DNA of 41,395 nucleotides. Source: an uncultured Ruminococcus sp. (lineage in GTDB: Bacteria; Bacillota; Clostridia; Oscillospirales; Acutalibacteraceae). The stretch spans positions 155,289 to 196,683 of the forward strand of contig CADBHB010000001.1 of the NCBI GenBank assembly GCA_902794395.1, written 5' to 3'. The notes beneath the pieces are model-generated. The model searched no databases, had not been told where the DNA came from, and worked only from the letters and a program-made list of their open reading frames with translations. Shown in pieces: positions 12,100 through 20,040 of the stretch; the first letter of the stretch is position 1, and every line of letters begins with the position of its first letter. The translations under genes and the position numbers were made by a program.

Positions 12100-13383
12100 T
12101 CAAGCTTCGGTTTCCTCGGGCAGCAGCTCCGGTGGGGTCTCAACGTCCTTTAGCCTGCGCTGAATTTGACGGGTGCGCACGCCTACCAGGGTGTCCAGCT
12201 CCTTGTTTGCCTGGTCAAGCCGCTTTTGGGTGTTCTCAAGCACCTTTGCAAAGGTGTCAAATTCCTTTTTAACACTGCCCAGCACCTGCCAAACCTCGGC
12301 GCTGCGCTTCTGCACGGCAAGGGTCTTAAAGCCCATCTGTATGGAGTTGAGCAGCGCCGCCATGGTGCTGGGTCCCGCGATATTCACCTTGTAGTCGCGC
12401 TGCAGCACCTCTACCATGCCTCGGTTTACCACCTCGCTGTACAGCCCTTCAAAGGGCAGGAACATTATCGCGAATTCGGTGGTGTTAGGCGGATCGATGT
12501 ACTTGCCGCTTATGTCCTTGGCTTCGTTTTTTATTGTGGTTATAAGCGTCTTGGCGCAGAGGTCGATGTTTGCCTTGTCGCCCTCCTCTATAGCCTCGCG
12601 CAGGGCGGCGTAGGTGTCGCCGGGGAACTTTGAGTCTATCGGCAGCCAGATAAAGCCGTCGTCCTTAGCGGGCAGCTTTACCGCAAATTCCACCACGTTT
12701 TTAGATCCTTTTTTGGTCGCGACATTTTCGGCGTACTGCTCGGGCGAGAGTATCTCGCTGAGTATGCTGCCAAGCTGTATCTCTCCGAGGATGCCGCGCG
12801 TTTTGACGTTGGACAGCACCTTTTTCAAATCGCCCACGCCCGTTGCCAGGGTCTGCATTTCGCCCAGTCCCTTGTACACCTGCTCCAGCCGCTGGCTCAC
12901 CAGGGCAAAGCTCTTGTTCATCTTGTCCTCAAGCGACTTTTCCAAACGCTCGTCAACGGTCTTGCGCATCTCCTCCAGCTTGAGGTTGTTGTCGCGCTGC
13001 ATGGCGTCCAGCCGCTTTTCCATGGTTTCGCGGCTGTCCGATAGCTGTCTGTCAACGGCTTGGCGTATGTTTTCAAGCTTTTGCTCGCTTTGCAGCGAAA
13101 AGGTCTTCATCCGCTCCTCAAGGCTGTTCAGCTTGTCGCTTTGGTGATGCGAGGCGCCGCGCTGGTTCTCCAGCAGCATATCGCCCATGTTTTTTACGCT
13201 GGTCTGGGTCTGCGCGGTCAGCTCGCGGCGCAGCTCGCTCTGCTGAGCGGATATTTCCTGCCGCACCGCTGAGATCAGCTCGTCGGTGTTGTCTGCTTTA
13301 TTTTTCCCTAACAGAATAATAATCAACGTTATCAGCGCTACCGCAAAGGTGACGGCGCCGATGGCGATGATGACTGCTTCCAT
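12100..13383 (-). CDS. rmuC: RmuC-family DNA recombination protein
   Basis: The protein has 427 residues from ATG 13381-13383, with GAGGAG 7 bases upstream; an ATG five codons earlier lacks a site. Residues 3-24 form an N-terminal membrane helix. Residues about 35-170 are a long coiled coil (repeated E/K/R heptads, for example KLNSLEERMKTF and EMRKTVDERLEKSL). The C-terminal half is the RmuC domain (GILGEIQLGSILSEILSPEQY, IDSKFPGDTY, FLPFEGLYSEV, PSTMAALLNSIQMGFKTL). RmuC proteins suppress recombination at inverted repeats in E. coli, and the domain is nuclease-like; its activity here is inferred from the family. The gene stands alone on the minus strand. Confidence 0.93.
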   Translation of the reverse strand: MEAVIIAIGAVTFAVALITLIIILLGKNKADNTDELISAVRQEISAQQSELRRELTAQTQTSVKNMGDMLLENQRGASHHQSDKLNSLEERMKTFSLQSEQKLENIRQAVDRQLSDSRETMEKRLDAMQRDNNLKLEEMRKTVDERLEKSLEDKMNKSFALVSQRLEQVYKGLGEMQTLATGVGDLKKVLSNVKTRGILGEIQLGSILSEILSPEQYAENVATKKGSKNVVEFAVKLPAKDDGFIWLPIDSKFPGDTYAALREAIEEGDKANIDLCAKTLITTIKNEAKDISGKYIDPPNTTEFAIMFLPFEGLYSEVVNRGMVEVLQRDYKVNIAGPSTMAALLNSIQMGFKTLAVQKRSAEVWQVLGSVKKEFDTFAKVLENTQKRLDQANKELDTLVGVRTRQIQRRLKDVETPPELLPEETEA

Positions 13384-13445
13384 AGTATCACTCCTCACCT
13401 AAATGATACCATAAGGAGGTTTTTGTGTCAAATACAACCTGCCTG

Positions 13446-14375
13446 TCAGCCGCAGGAAAAATCGCTCTCCACAAGCTTGGGACAGCAGGCGGGCGAGTAG
13501 CGGAAGCGGTCTATGTGGGCAGCTTCGGTGAAGTATACGGGCGGCTTGGGTCGGCGGCTGCCTTCAAAGGCGTCTATTATTATCAGCTTTATCTTCATTT
13601 TTTCGGGTATAATGCTCTTTATAAACACGCTTGCCTGCTGACCCGCGCGCACGCCCTCCTTGGTTTCGGCAAGCCCCGCCAAATTGGGGCTAAGCTCTAC
13701 AAAGGCGCCGTAATTCTCTACGCTGCGCACCACGCCCGCCACGGTCTCTCCGGCGCGAAACCGCGCGGCGTTTTCCTCCCAGGTGCCCAGCAGCTCCTTG
13801 TGGCTAAGGCTGACCCTGCCGTTTTCAATGGATTTTATGATAGCTTTGATGTCCATTCCCACGCTGAACCTCTCCCCGGGGTGCTCTATGCGCGAAACGG
13901 AGATGGAGTCTATCGGCAGCAGCGCGGCTATGCCGCAGCCAATATCGGCAAAGGCGCCGAAGTTTTCCAGATGTGTAACGCGCGCGGGCGTTACGTCGCC
14001 GCGGCGCAGCTTTGAAATGTAGTTTTCCATGCACAGGCGCTGTGCCTCTGCGCGCGAGAGCAGCACCAGCGGCGCGCCGTCGGCGTCGGTGGTGATCGCG
14101 GTTACGGTGAAGCATACCGGGCGGTTGACCCGCGAAATTACCGCTATGTCGCGCACGTACCCCTCGCGGATGCCCAAAGCGCCCTCCTCGCGCGGTATAA
14201 GTCCCTTTATGCCGCCCAGATCTACATGAAGATCGTGCCGCGCGTCGCAGACGGCGGCTCGCGCCTCCAGAATAGTGCGGTGCTCCATGGCTTCGCGCAG
14301 GCGGCGCTCGCTTTGCAGGATGGCTTGGTTTTCCCGTGTGTCCAGACGCTTTCCTTCGGGTAGGTATTCTGACAT
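13446..14375 (-). CDS. S1 RNA-binding domain protein
   Basis: The protein has 309 residues from ATG 14373-14375, with GGAGGT 6 bases upstream; the longer in-frame reading extends into the preceding terminator. Residues about 30-105 form an N-terminal domain (AVCDARHDLHVDLGGIKGLIPREEGAL) that resembles a degenerate S1 fold. Residues about 118-187 and 195-260 are S1 domains, with the characteristic ENFGAFADIG and VENYGAFVELSPNLAGLAE strands. Multi-S1 proteins of this size in Clostridia are homologues of ribosomal protein S1 or of the YabR/Tex type of translation factor. The exact target RNA is unknown. It lies alone between rmuC and a BspA-like gene. Confidence 0.88.
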   Translation of the reverse strand: MSEYLPEGKRLDTRENQAILQSERRLREAMEHRTILEARAAVCDARHDLHVDLGGIKGLIPREEGALGIREGYVRDIAVISRVNRPVCFTVTAITTDADGAPLVLLSRAEAQRLCMENYISKLRRGDVTPARVTHLENFGAFADIGCGIAALLPIDSISVSRIEHPGERFSVGMDIKAIIKSIENGRVSLSHKELLGTWEENAARFRAGETVAGVVRSVENYGAFVELSPNLAGLAETKEGVRAGQQASVFIKSIIPEKMKIKLIIIDAFEGSRRPKPPVYFTEAAHIDRFRYSPACCPKLVESDFSCG

Positions 14376-14461
14376 TTTATGACCTCCGTTAACTGTCTTC
14401 AAAGAAGTGTATGAAGGGCGGCGCGGGTTTATGACATATAATATGAACAGCCGGCAGCGGC

Positions 14462-14500
14462 AAAAAAACTCCCTCTCGATCATCACGGTCGGGAGGGAGT
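14462..14500 (-). terminator. Strong terminator of the BspA-like gene
   Basis: On the minus strand ACTCCCTCCCGA (14489-14500) pairs with TCGAGAGGGAGT (14468-14479) with one mismatch, followed by TTTTTTG. It lies 17 bases after the stop of the BspA-like gene. Confidence 0.9.
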
Positions 14501-14516
14501 CGGGGTTTATAAGGTG

Positions 14517-16313
14517 TTACGCGATATAGGTTATATCAAACTCGGCAAGGTACATCATCAGCACTGTAATGTCGTCTACCATCACGGCTTTGTCGCGGTT
14601 TACGTCGGCGCAAGCTGCCTGCAACACGCTCAGCTCCTCAATTTCAGCCAGATGCCGCTGTATCGCGGTCACGTCAAGTACGTTTATCTTTCCGTCGCCG
14701 GAGGCGTCGCCCCATTCGGGCACGGCGAAAAGGAATCCATTTTCAAGGGCATAAGACTCAGCGGCGCTGCCGTGGCTTCCTATGATGGTGAAGTCCTCTA
14801 CCTTTTCCGAAGTAATGTTGTATTCATCCTCCTCAACCCCATAATACCCCAGCGCTTCTATGCCTATCGCGGTGACAGTGTCGGGGATGACTACGGCGGT
14901 CAGAGCGGGACAGTCGAAGAACGCGTTGTTTTCTATTTCGGTCAAGCCGCTTCCGAGCGAGAGCTTTTCAAGGCTTTTGCAGCTTATGAACGAGGCAAGA
15001 CCTGTGCGTGTAACGCCGTTGCCTATTACCGCCTCGGTCATAGCCGAGCAGTTGTTAAATGCGAAGTCTCCCAATGACGTCACGCTGTCGGGGATAACAA
15101 CGGAGGTCAGTGCGGTGCAGTCCGAAAACGCGCTGGTGGAAATAGTGGTAACGCCGTCGGGGATGGTTATTCCCGACAAACGCGAGCAGGCGTAAAACGC
15201 GCCGCCCGCTATGCCCAGAGTGCCGTCGCGCAATACTATAGTCGTACCTGCGGGCATGGCGTTTTTGTTTTTGTAAAGCAGCGCTACATTACCGGCATAT
15301 ATCATTCCGTCGGGCTGAGCGTTCAGCCATGCCGTATTGGTGAACGTCTCGCTGCGGATGTCCGACAAGCCGTCGGGGAAGTCTAAGTCAGCCAGGGCGG
15401 TGCAGCCGTAAAAAGCGTGATAGCCTATCATTTTCAGAGATTCGGGGAAGTCGAGCGCCGTAAGCGAGGTGCAGTTGGAAAACGCCGTGCTGTCTATCGT
15501 CTCAAGTCCTTCCGAAAAGTATATGTCGGTAAGACCCGAGCAGTTGTAAAACGCCATAAATCCAATGTACTTAACGCTGCCGGGCAGGGTGAGACTCCTG
15601 AAATTGCGACTGCCTGAAAAAGCGTTCGTGTTGATAGATACGGTGCCTTCGCGGATAACCAGGTCTGTGTTTTCGGGAACGGTGCCCTTGTACTCATAGG
15701 CGATTTTACCCACATACACAACGCCGTCGGGCGCGTTGTTGACGTACGCCGTATTGTCAAACGCATAATAGCTTATGTCCAGCATATCGTCCGGAATGTT
15801 GATAACGCTGAGGTCGGAGCAGTAATAAAAAGCTCCGGAATCGACCAACGTCGCGCCGTTGATTATGGTAACGCCGGTCAGCGCGGTATAGCCAAACGCG
15901 TATGATGATATTCTTTCAACGTTTTCGGGAATAGTGATGCTGCCGGAACAGGCAGAGCGGAAAAATGCGTAAATTCCGATATATTCCAGACTTTCGGGAA
16001 GGGTGACAGAGGTACAGGCGGACTCGTAAAACGCGTAATCACCGACAGAGGTAACGCCTTCTTCGATGACGACGGACGAAATATCGGTGCCCCAGGGGGT
16101 CTCGTCGTATTCGCTGTAGTTTTCCATTTCTCCGCTGCCGCTGATCGTCAGCAAGCCGTCGTCTCCCAGCGTCCAAGTGCAGTCGCCTGTGGTGCCGCTT
16201 GAGGCGCCGGCAGGCTTTGCCGTTATTTCCGCCGCCGAAGCCGCGAAGGGAAGGACAGCCGACAAAATGACCGCGAGGATAACGGCTAGTGAACGTTTGA
16301 CGTATGATCTCAT
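14517..16313 (-). CDS. Secreted BspA-like leucine-rich-repeat protein with dockerin-like C-terminus
   Basis: The protein has 598 residues from ATG 16311-16313 with AAGGAGG 7-8 bases upstream. A signal peptide (VKRSLAVILAVILSAVLPFAASA) covers the first 28 residues. A lead domain of the kind common in clostridial surface proteins follows (GTTGDCTWTLGDDGLLTISGSGEM). About 17 BspA-type leucine-rich repeats run from residue 70 to 500, with the consensus of the form ITxIGxxAFxxCxxL. The C-terminus has a dockerin-like pair of Ca-binding segments (GDASGDGKINVLDVTAIQR and ADVNRDKAVMVDDITVLMM). Such proteins bind host or bacterial surfaces; dockerins attach to cohesins. No cohesin is in the window. It has its own promoter and terminator. 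Confidence 0.93.
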   Translation of the reverse strand: MRSYVKRSLAVILAVILSAVLPFAASAAEITAKPAGASSGTTGDCTWTLGDDGLLTISGSGEMENYSEYDETPWGTDISSVVIEEGVTSVGDYAFYESACTSVTLPESLEYIGIYAFFRSACSGSITIPENVERISSYAFGYTALTGVTIINGATLVDSGAFYYCSDLSVINIPDDMLDISYYAFDNTAYVNNAPDGVVYVGKIAYEYKGTVPENTDLVIREGTVSINTNAFSGSRNFRSLTLPGSVKYIGFMAFYNCSGLTDIYFSEGLETIDSTAFSNCTSLTALDFPESLKMIGYHAFYGCTALADLDFPDGLSDIRSETFTNTAWLNAQPDGMIYAGNVALLYKNKNAMPAGTTIVLRDGTLGIAGGAFYACSRLSGITIPDGVTTISTSAFSDCTALTSVVIPDSVTSLGDFAFNNCSAMTEAVIGNGVTRTGLASFISCKSLEKLSLGSGLTEIENNAFFDCPALTAVVIPDTVTAIGIEALGYYGVEEDEYNITSEKVEDFTIIGSHGSAAESYALENGFLFAVPEWGDASGDGKINVLDVTAIQRHLAEIEELSVLQAACADVNRDKAVMVDDITVLMMYLAEFDITYIA

Positions 16314-16371
16314 AAAAAGCCTCCTTTGTAATTTTTGCGTAGAAAAAACATTTGTTTATAACTTCAACTAC

Positions 16372-16400
16372 ATTATATCATATCAAGAATAACGGGGCAA
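16372..16400 (-). promoter_or_regulatory. Promoter of the BspA-like gene
   Basis: On the minus strand TTGCCC (16395-16400) and a perfect TATAAT (16372-16377) are 17 bases apart. The leader of about 50 bases ends in a strong ribosome binding site. Confidence 0.68.
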
Positions 16401-16521
16401 GTAGATTATTGACTATAGTTTTTAGCTGTTTTACACAAGGAGCGTTTAGCGCCGCGAGTCGCCGCTGCAAGAAAGCGGCGCGGTCGTTCGGGGCGCTGCG
16501 GGCGGCGCAAAAACGGGCGAC

Positions 16522-16550
16522 TTGCAATTTTGCACAAAATATGTTATAAT
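16522..16550 (+). promoter_or_regulatory. Promoter of the cyclophilin lipoprotein gene
   Basis: TTGCAA (16522-16527) and a perfect TATAAT (16545-16550) lie 17 bases apart. The leader of about 130 bases is very GC-rich and self-complementary (around 16581-16670), but no known riboswitch is recognised. Confidence 0.7.
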
Positions 16551-16689
16551 ATGCCCGTGTGTTTTAGATGTGTGTTTTAAGGCGGCGCCGCGGAACCGTG
16601 CGCGGTGTCGCGTTGAGGATGCGCCGGTCGCGCCGCGGGGCGCAAAACGGTCGGCGGTCCCATAAATAATATCCGAAAGGACAATTTTT

Positions 16690-17646
16690 ATGAAGCATAA
16701 TTGTAAGGCACTCATAGCTTTGACGCTGGCGATAACGCTGCTCGCGGCGCTGCCGGCGGGCTGCGCGGGAGCTTCGCCCGCCGAAAAGAAAGAAAACAAA
16801 ACCCAGAGCAGCGGCGCTGCCGCGACTGCCGACGAGCCTCAGACGCTCGCGGGTCTGACGGCGCTGGGCATCGACCCCGGGACGGTGGACGTGTTCCCGC
16901 AGGTTATGCACGATGCTCAAAACGAGGCAGGCTTTCAGCTTGAACCTCCCGCGCAGGGCGACACCGTGGCGGTTATCCATACCACCGAGGGCGACATAAC
17001 ACTCAGGCTGTTTCCCGACCAGGCGCCCAAAACCGTGACTAATTTCATCACCCTTGCTCAAAGCGGCAAATACAACAACACCACCTTTTACCGCGTTGAC
17101 AGCGGCAAAAGGATCTCCGGCGGCTACTGCGGCGGCGAGGATAGCAGCGCCAGCGGCAGCAGCTCCTTCGGCGGCGCCTTTGAGGACGAGTTCTGCGACT
17201 CGCTGTTCAATATCCGCGGCGCGGTGTCAATGGTCAACACCGCCAAGGACTCCAACGGAAGCTGCTTCTTTATCAATCAGACCACAGCCGAGGCTTTTGC
17301 CGAGGGCGGCGGTTGGAACGCCTATCAGACCGCCTGGGACGCCATAGCCGACAGGCTCGACAGCTATAAGGACTCCACTCTTTTGTCCGCCTATATCGAG
17401 GAGAACGGCGACGCGTTTTTGCCGCCCGACGATGTACCTGCCGAGGTAAAGCTGCTGTATGTGCAAAACGGCGGCAACCCCGAGTATGACGGCGCCTTCA
17501 ACGCCGCCGACAGGGGCAATACCGTGTTTGCGCAGGTAACAGAGGGCATGGAGGTAGCTGACAAGATAGCTTCGGCAAAAACAGACAGCGACGGCGTGCC
17601 CGAAAAGCCTGTCGTCATAAAAAGTATAGAGATAATTACATTGTAA
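16690..17646 (+). CDS. Cyclophilin-type peptidyl-prolyl cis-trans isomerase, lipoprotein
   Basis: The protein has 318 residues. A lipoprotein signal (KHNCKALIALTLAITLLAAL then LPAGC) puts the lipidated Cys at position 25. A Ser/Thr/Ala-rich linker follows, then a cyclophilin domain at about residues 95-315 (VIHTTEGDITLRLFPDQAPKTVTNF, NTTFYRV, then a loop rich in Gly and Ser, then NGSCFFINQTT). It isomerises X-Pro bonds of exported proteins at the outer face of the membrane. An insertion of about 70 residues (around 205-270) is unlike small cyclophilins; long inserts occur in clostridial lipoprotein homologues. The downstream HAD gene follows after 15 bases, so they probably share a transcript. 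Confidence 0.92.
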   Translation: MKHNCKALIALTLAITLLAALPAGCAGASPAEKKENKTQSSGAAATADEPQTLAGLTALGIDPGTVDVFPQVMHDAQNEAGFQLEPPAQGDTVAVIHTTEGDITLRLFPDQAPKTVTNFITLAQSGKYNNTTFYRVDSGKRISGGYCGGEDSSASGSSSFGGAFEDEFCDSLFNIRGAVSMVNTAKDSNGSCFFINQTTAEAFAEGGGWNAYQTAWDAIADRLDSYKDSTLLSAYIEENGDAFLPPDDVPAEVKLLYVQNGGNPEYDGAFNAADRGNTVFAQVTEGMEVADKIASAKTDSDGVPEKPVVIKSIEIITL

Positions 17647-17661
17647 GGTGCGGAGATATAA

Positions 17662-18513
17662 ATGACCGAAACCCCGATAGTCGCGCTGATGTACGACTTT
17701 GACCGGACCCTGTGTACCAAGGATATGCAGGACTACAGCTTTATTCCCAGCTTGGGTATGACCGAGCGCGCCTTTTGGGAGACCACCAACGAGATGTGGC
17801 AGCGCGAGCACATGGACTCGGTGCTTGCCTATATGTACGCTATGGTGAAGATCTCCAAGGACAGGGGCGTGCCCATACTGCGCGAAAGCCTTGTTAGCAA
17901 CGGCAGGAACGTGGAGCTGTTCAAGGGAGTGGAATCCTGGTTTGAACGGATAAACGCCTTTGGAAAAGACAATAACGTACAGATAGAGCATTATATCATC
18001 TCGTCGGGCATGAAGGAGATAATCGAGGGCACCTCGATAGCCGGCAGCTTTAAAAGCATATTTGCCTGCGAGTTCCTCTACGACGAGAACGGCGGCGCGG
18101 TGTGGCCGAAGACCGACGTAAACTACACCAACAAGACCCAGTTCGTATACCGCATCAACAAGGGCGTGCTCGACGTCGCCAACGACCTCGACCTCAACCG
18201 CTCTATGCCCGAGGACAGCAAGCGCGTCCCCTTCACTAATATGATATACATAGGCGACGGACTGTCGGATGTGCCCTGCATGAAGATGATGAAGGCATAC
18301 GGCGGCTATTCCATAGCGGTTTACCAAAAGCGTGACGCCAAGGTGGAGGAGCTGCTTAAAAAGGACAGGGTAGATTTTATCTATCCCGCCGACTACAGCG
18401 AGGGCACGGGGCTTGACCTGACTGTCAAAAACATCATCCGCAAAATGGCTGTCTGCGACGTTTTGGAGCGCGAAAACAGCCGCCAGCTCAGAGAGCTAGC
18501 CTCGGATGGTTGA
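17662..18513 (+). CDS. HAD-superfamily phosphatase (phosphoserine-phosphatase-like)
   Basis: The protein has 283 residues. Motif I is YDFDRTLC (residues 11-18, nucleophile Asp), with a helical cap of about 100 residues after it. Motif II is in ISSGMKEII (about 113-121), and motifs III/IV lie in YIGDGLSDVPCMKMMK (about 195-210). The order and spacing fit the subfamily that includes phosphoserine phosphatases and the HAD-IB family. The sequence GDGLSD places the magnesium-binding acid residues. The natural substrate cannot be read from the sequence. It lies 15 bases downstream of the cyclophilin gene and ends just before a terminator. Confidence 0.9.
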   Translation: MTETPIVALMYDFDRTLCTKDMQDYSFIPSLGMTERAFWETTNEMWQREHMDSVLAYMYAMVKISKDRGVPILRESLVSNGRNVELFKGVESWFERINAFGKDNNVQIEHYIISSGMKEIIEGTSIAGSFKSIFACEFLYDENGGAVWPKTDVNYTNKTQFVYRINKGVLDVANDLDLNRSMPEDSKRVPFTNMIYIGDGLSDVPCMKMMKAYGGYSIAVYQKRDAKVEELLKKDRVDFIYPADYSEGTGLDLTVKNIIRKMAVCDVLERENSRQLRELASDG

Positions 18514-18564
18514 TTATTTTCAGCCGTTTGCACCAATATCAAAACCGAATCGTGTATAAATCAA

Positions 18565-18590
18565 AAAGCGCCGAGGGCGCTTTTTGTTTA
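18565..18590 (+). terminator. Terminator of the cyclophilin-HAD transcript
   Basis: AAAAAGCGCC pairs with GGCGCTTTTT around a 3-base loop GAG in the stretch about 18563-18587, and more Ts follow. It lies about 50 bases after the HAD stop codon. Confidence 0.85.
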
Positions 18591-18629
18591 CGGCTTTACC
18601 GATACCGTCTCGGGCGCACACATGGGAGC

Positions 18630-18785
18630 GCCCCTACGTATTAATTGAAAACGTGTGCTGTTTTATTGCGTGCTCTCCGAGAACACGTAGGGGCAGAACG
18701 ATCTCCACCCATATGGGCGGAGAAAAAAGAACAGTGAATAATGAAAAACGAATAATGCGCCGGAAACGGAGCTTCGTTATTCACT
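18630..18785. repeat. Intergenic inverted repeats
   Basis: Two dyads fill the space between the HAD gene and the HTH gene. GCCCCTACGT (18630-18639) pairs with ACGTAGGGGC (18685-18694). AGTGAATAA (18733-18741) pairs with TTATTCACT (18777-18785), with an inner AACGAA/TTCGTT pair. They look like small palindromic genome repeats. No open reading frame or conserved RNA is recognised in 18514-18809. Confidence 0.55.
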
Positions 18786-18809
18786 ATCCACCATTCACAA
18801 TTCACCTAT

Positions 18810-19115
18810 TCATGCCGCGCTTTCAAAATGCTTTGCGGCGAGCTTTAGCTTCCGCTTGCCCGCTGCTATGTGGCGCGACACCGTGGAGCAGCTTATGCCC
18901 AGCTCCGAGGCTATGTCCTTTTGCTTCATGCCGTACATCAAATGCCCTACCACGCAAAACCGCTGCTGCGGCGTCAGTTCCGTTTGGATGACGTCGAGCA
19001 GCATTTTTTTCATCTTCTCAAGCTTCAACGCGTTGGTGCCCTTCGGCTGCAGGGCGATATGATAGTCGAAAAAGCCCTCGTTGTCGGCGTTCCTGTGTAT
19101 CATTTTCGTTTTCAT
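18810..19115 (-). CDS. Sigma-region-4-like helix-turn-helix protein
   Basis: The protein has 101 residues. The second half is a helix-turn-helix of the sigma-70 region 4 kind (LTPQQRFCVVGHLMYGMKQKDIASELGISCSTVSRHIAAGKRKL, seen as QRFCVVGHLMYGM and QKDIASELGISCSTVSRH). There is no region 2, so it is not a sigma factor by itself. Such stand-alone proteins occur in clostridial phages and conjugative elements and may act as positive regulators. The ATG overlaps the upstream gene stop by one base (TGATG), so they form a two-gene operon. No other mobile-element genes are near. Confidence 0.75.
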   Translation of the reverse strand: MKTKMIHRNADNEGFFDYHIALQPKGTNALKLEKMKKMLLDVIQTELTPQQRFCVVGHLMYGMKQKDIASELGISCSTVSRHIAAGKRKLKLAAKHFESAA

Positions 19116-19321
19116 CAGGCGGCACCTCTGTGGCGTTCCATAAGCCTGCGGGCTATGTCAAGACATTCGTTGCGGCAGCTTCGGTACATGGAAATCCTGT
19201 CGTTTAGCTCCCGCTTTTCCGACTCTCCGGCGCGGGAGCGTTTCTTTTTCAGCCGCTGCACCACCGTGTCCATTTCCTGCGCGGTCTGTGTGTATTCCTG
19301 TGACCATTCCAGATAATTCAT
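19115..19321 (-). CDS. Small hypothetical protein cotranscribed with the HTH gene
   Basis: The protein has 68 residues from ATG 19319-19321, with AAAGGA about 7 bases upstream; an ATG five codons earlier would lie over that site. It is highly charged and helical, with a likely coiled coil (residues 15-55, AQEMDTVVQRLKKKRSRAGES and ELNDRISMYRSCRNE in part). It has two cysteines and no membrane segment. The function is unknown. It is translationally coupled to the sigma-region-4-like protein and may be its partner. Confidence 0.6.
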   Translation of the reverse strand: MNYLEWSQEYTQTAQEMDTVVQRLKKKRSRAGESEKRELNDRISMYRSCRNECLDIARRLMERHRGAA

Positions 19322-19774
19322 TACTTTTCCTTTCATACATTCGTCTGTGGGTTTGCTTGCGTTGAGGCGGGGCGGACCTCAACAGGATTTTTTATCCTGA
19401 TTCTATTATATCACATCTTTTCGCATAAATCAAACGAATGTTCGATATTGTTTGCGGCTCTGTGCAAAATCCTACCAAAGTCCCATTGTCAGGACAATGC
19501 TTACCGCAAAAACGCCGATTTTGATAACGCGCGGATTTCATCATACTGGGTGCAAGGGGACAAAAAAGCATTGGTTTTCTCACAAAAAGCCAAATAAAAG
19601 CTTGCGCCGATCTGAAAATGGTTTTGTCACTATTGTCAAATTTCATTTTTTGATTTTTTGCGAATGGAAGCGAAATACGAAAAACCCCAAAAAAAGTTGC
19701 ACAAACATTGTCGATATTTATTGTGCAAATCGTCATTTTCCCTGTAAAGATAGGACAAAATGCACTTCTTACAC

Positions 19775-19803
19775 TTGAAAAAACCCCTTATTTATTGTAT
19801 AAT
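19775..19803 (+). promoter_or_regulatory. Sigma-A promoter in a geneless region
   Basis: TTGAAA (19775-19780) and a perfect TATAAT (19798-19803) lie 17 bases apart. No gene follows for over 200 bases; transcription would run into the hairpin at 19919-19940. Confidence 0.7.
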
Positions 19804-19809
19804 ATACAA

Positions 19810-19944
19810 AAAGAAAGAAGCAAACACTATATATTGAGGTTGCTTCCGCCTTTATTAATTTCGGCAAAATGATTGCGTTATTGGAGCATTCATTTTCATA
19901 AAACACACAATCGCGAAGCAGGCTGCCCATCGGCAGCCTGTTTT
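19810..19944 (+). ncRNA. Candidate small RNA with promoter and terminator
   Basis: Between the promoter at 19775-19803 and the terminator at 19919-19944 lies about 135 bases without an open reading frame of note. A 5' hairpin is formed by GAAGCAA (19817-19823) and TTGCTTC (19840-19846). GATTG near 19871 can pair with CAATC near 19910. No known RNA family is recognised. It could instead be an attenuated leader of dpaA, which starts 97 bases downstream, although dpaA should be sporulation-controlled. The rest of 19322-19774 shows no gene that is supported. Confidence 0.4.
19919..19944 (+). terminator. Terminator of the candidate small RNA
   Basis: CAGGCTGCC (19919-19927) pairs perfectly with GGCAGCCTG (19932-19940) around CATC, followed by TTTTGC. 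The T-tract is short, so some read-through into dpaA is possible. Confidence 0.7.
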
Positions 19945-20040
19945 GCATATGGGCGCAGGCAGCTTGGCGCGGCGCCTTCACCAAAACCGTCCGCCCGCAT
20001 AGGATAGAGTATCAAGTCTATTGCACGGCGGGTGTTTTTT

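Noticed and set aside
10987-16313. Cellulosome gene cluster
   Set aside because: Dockerin-like ends are present but no cohesin, glycoside hydrolase or carbohydrate-binding domain is visible anywhere in the window.
18810-19321. Prophage remnant
   Set aside because: Only two small genes with no integrase, structural or lysis genes nearby; a sigma-region-4-like HTH is not enough.
19392-19736. Minus-strand reading frame of 114 codons in the region before dpaA
   Set aside because: Composition is unlike the neighbouring genes, it has no ribosome binding site, and a plus-strand frame of similar length overlaps it; both look like chance.
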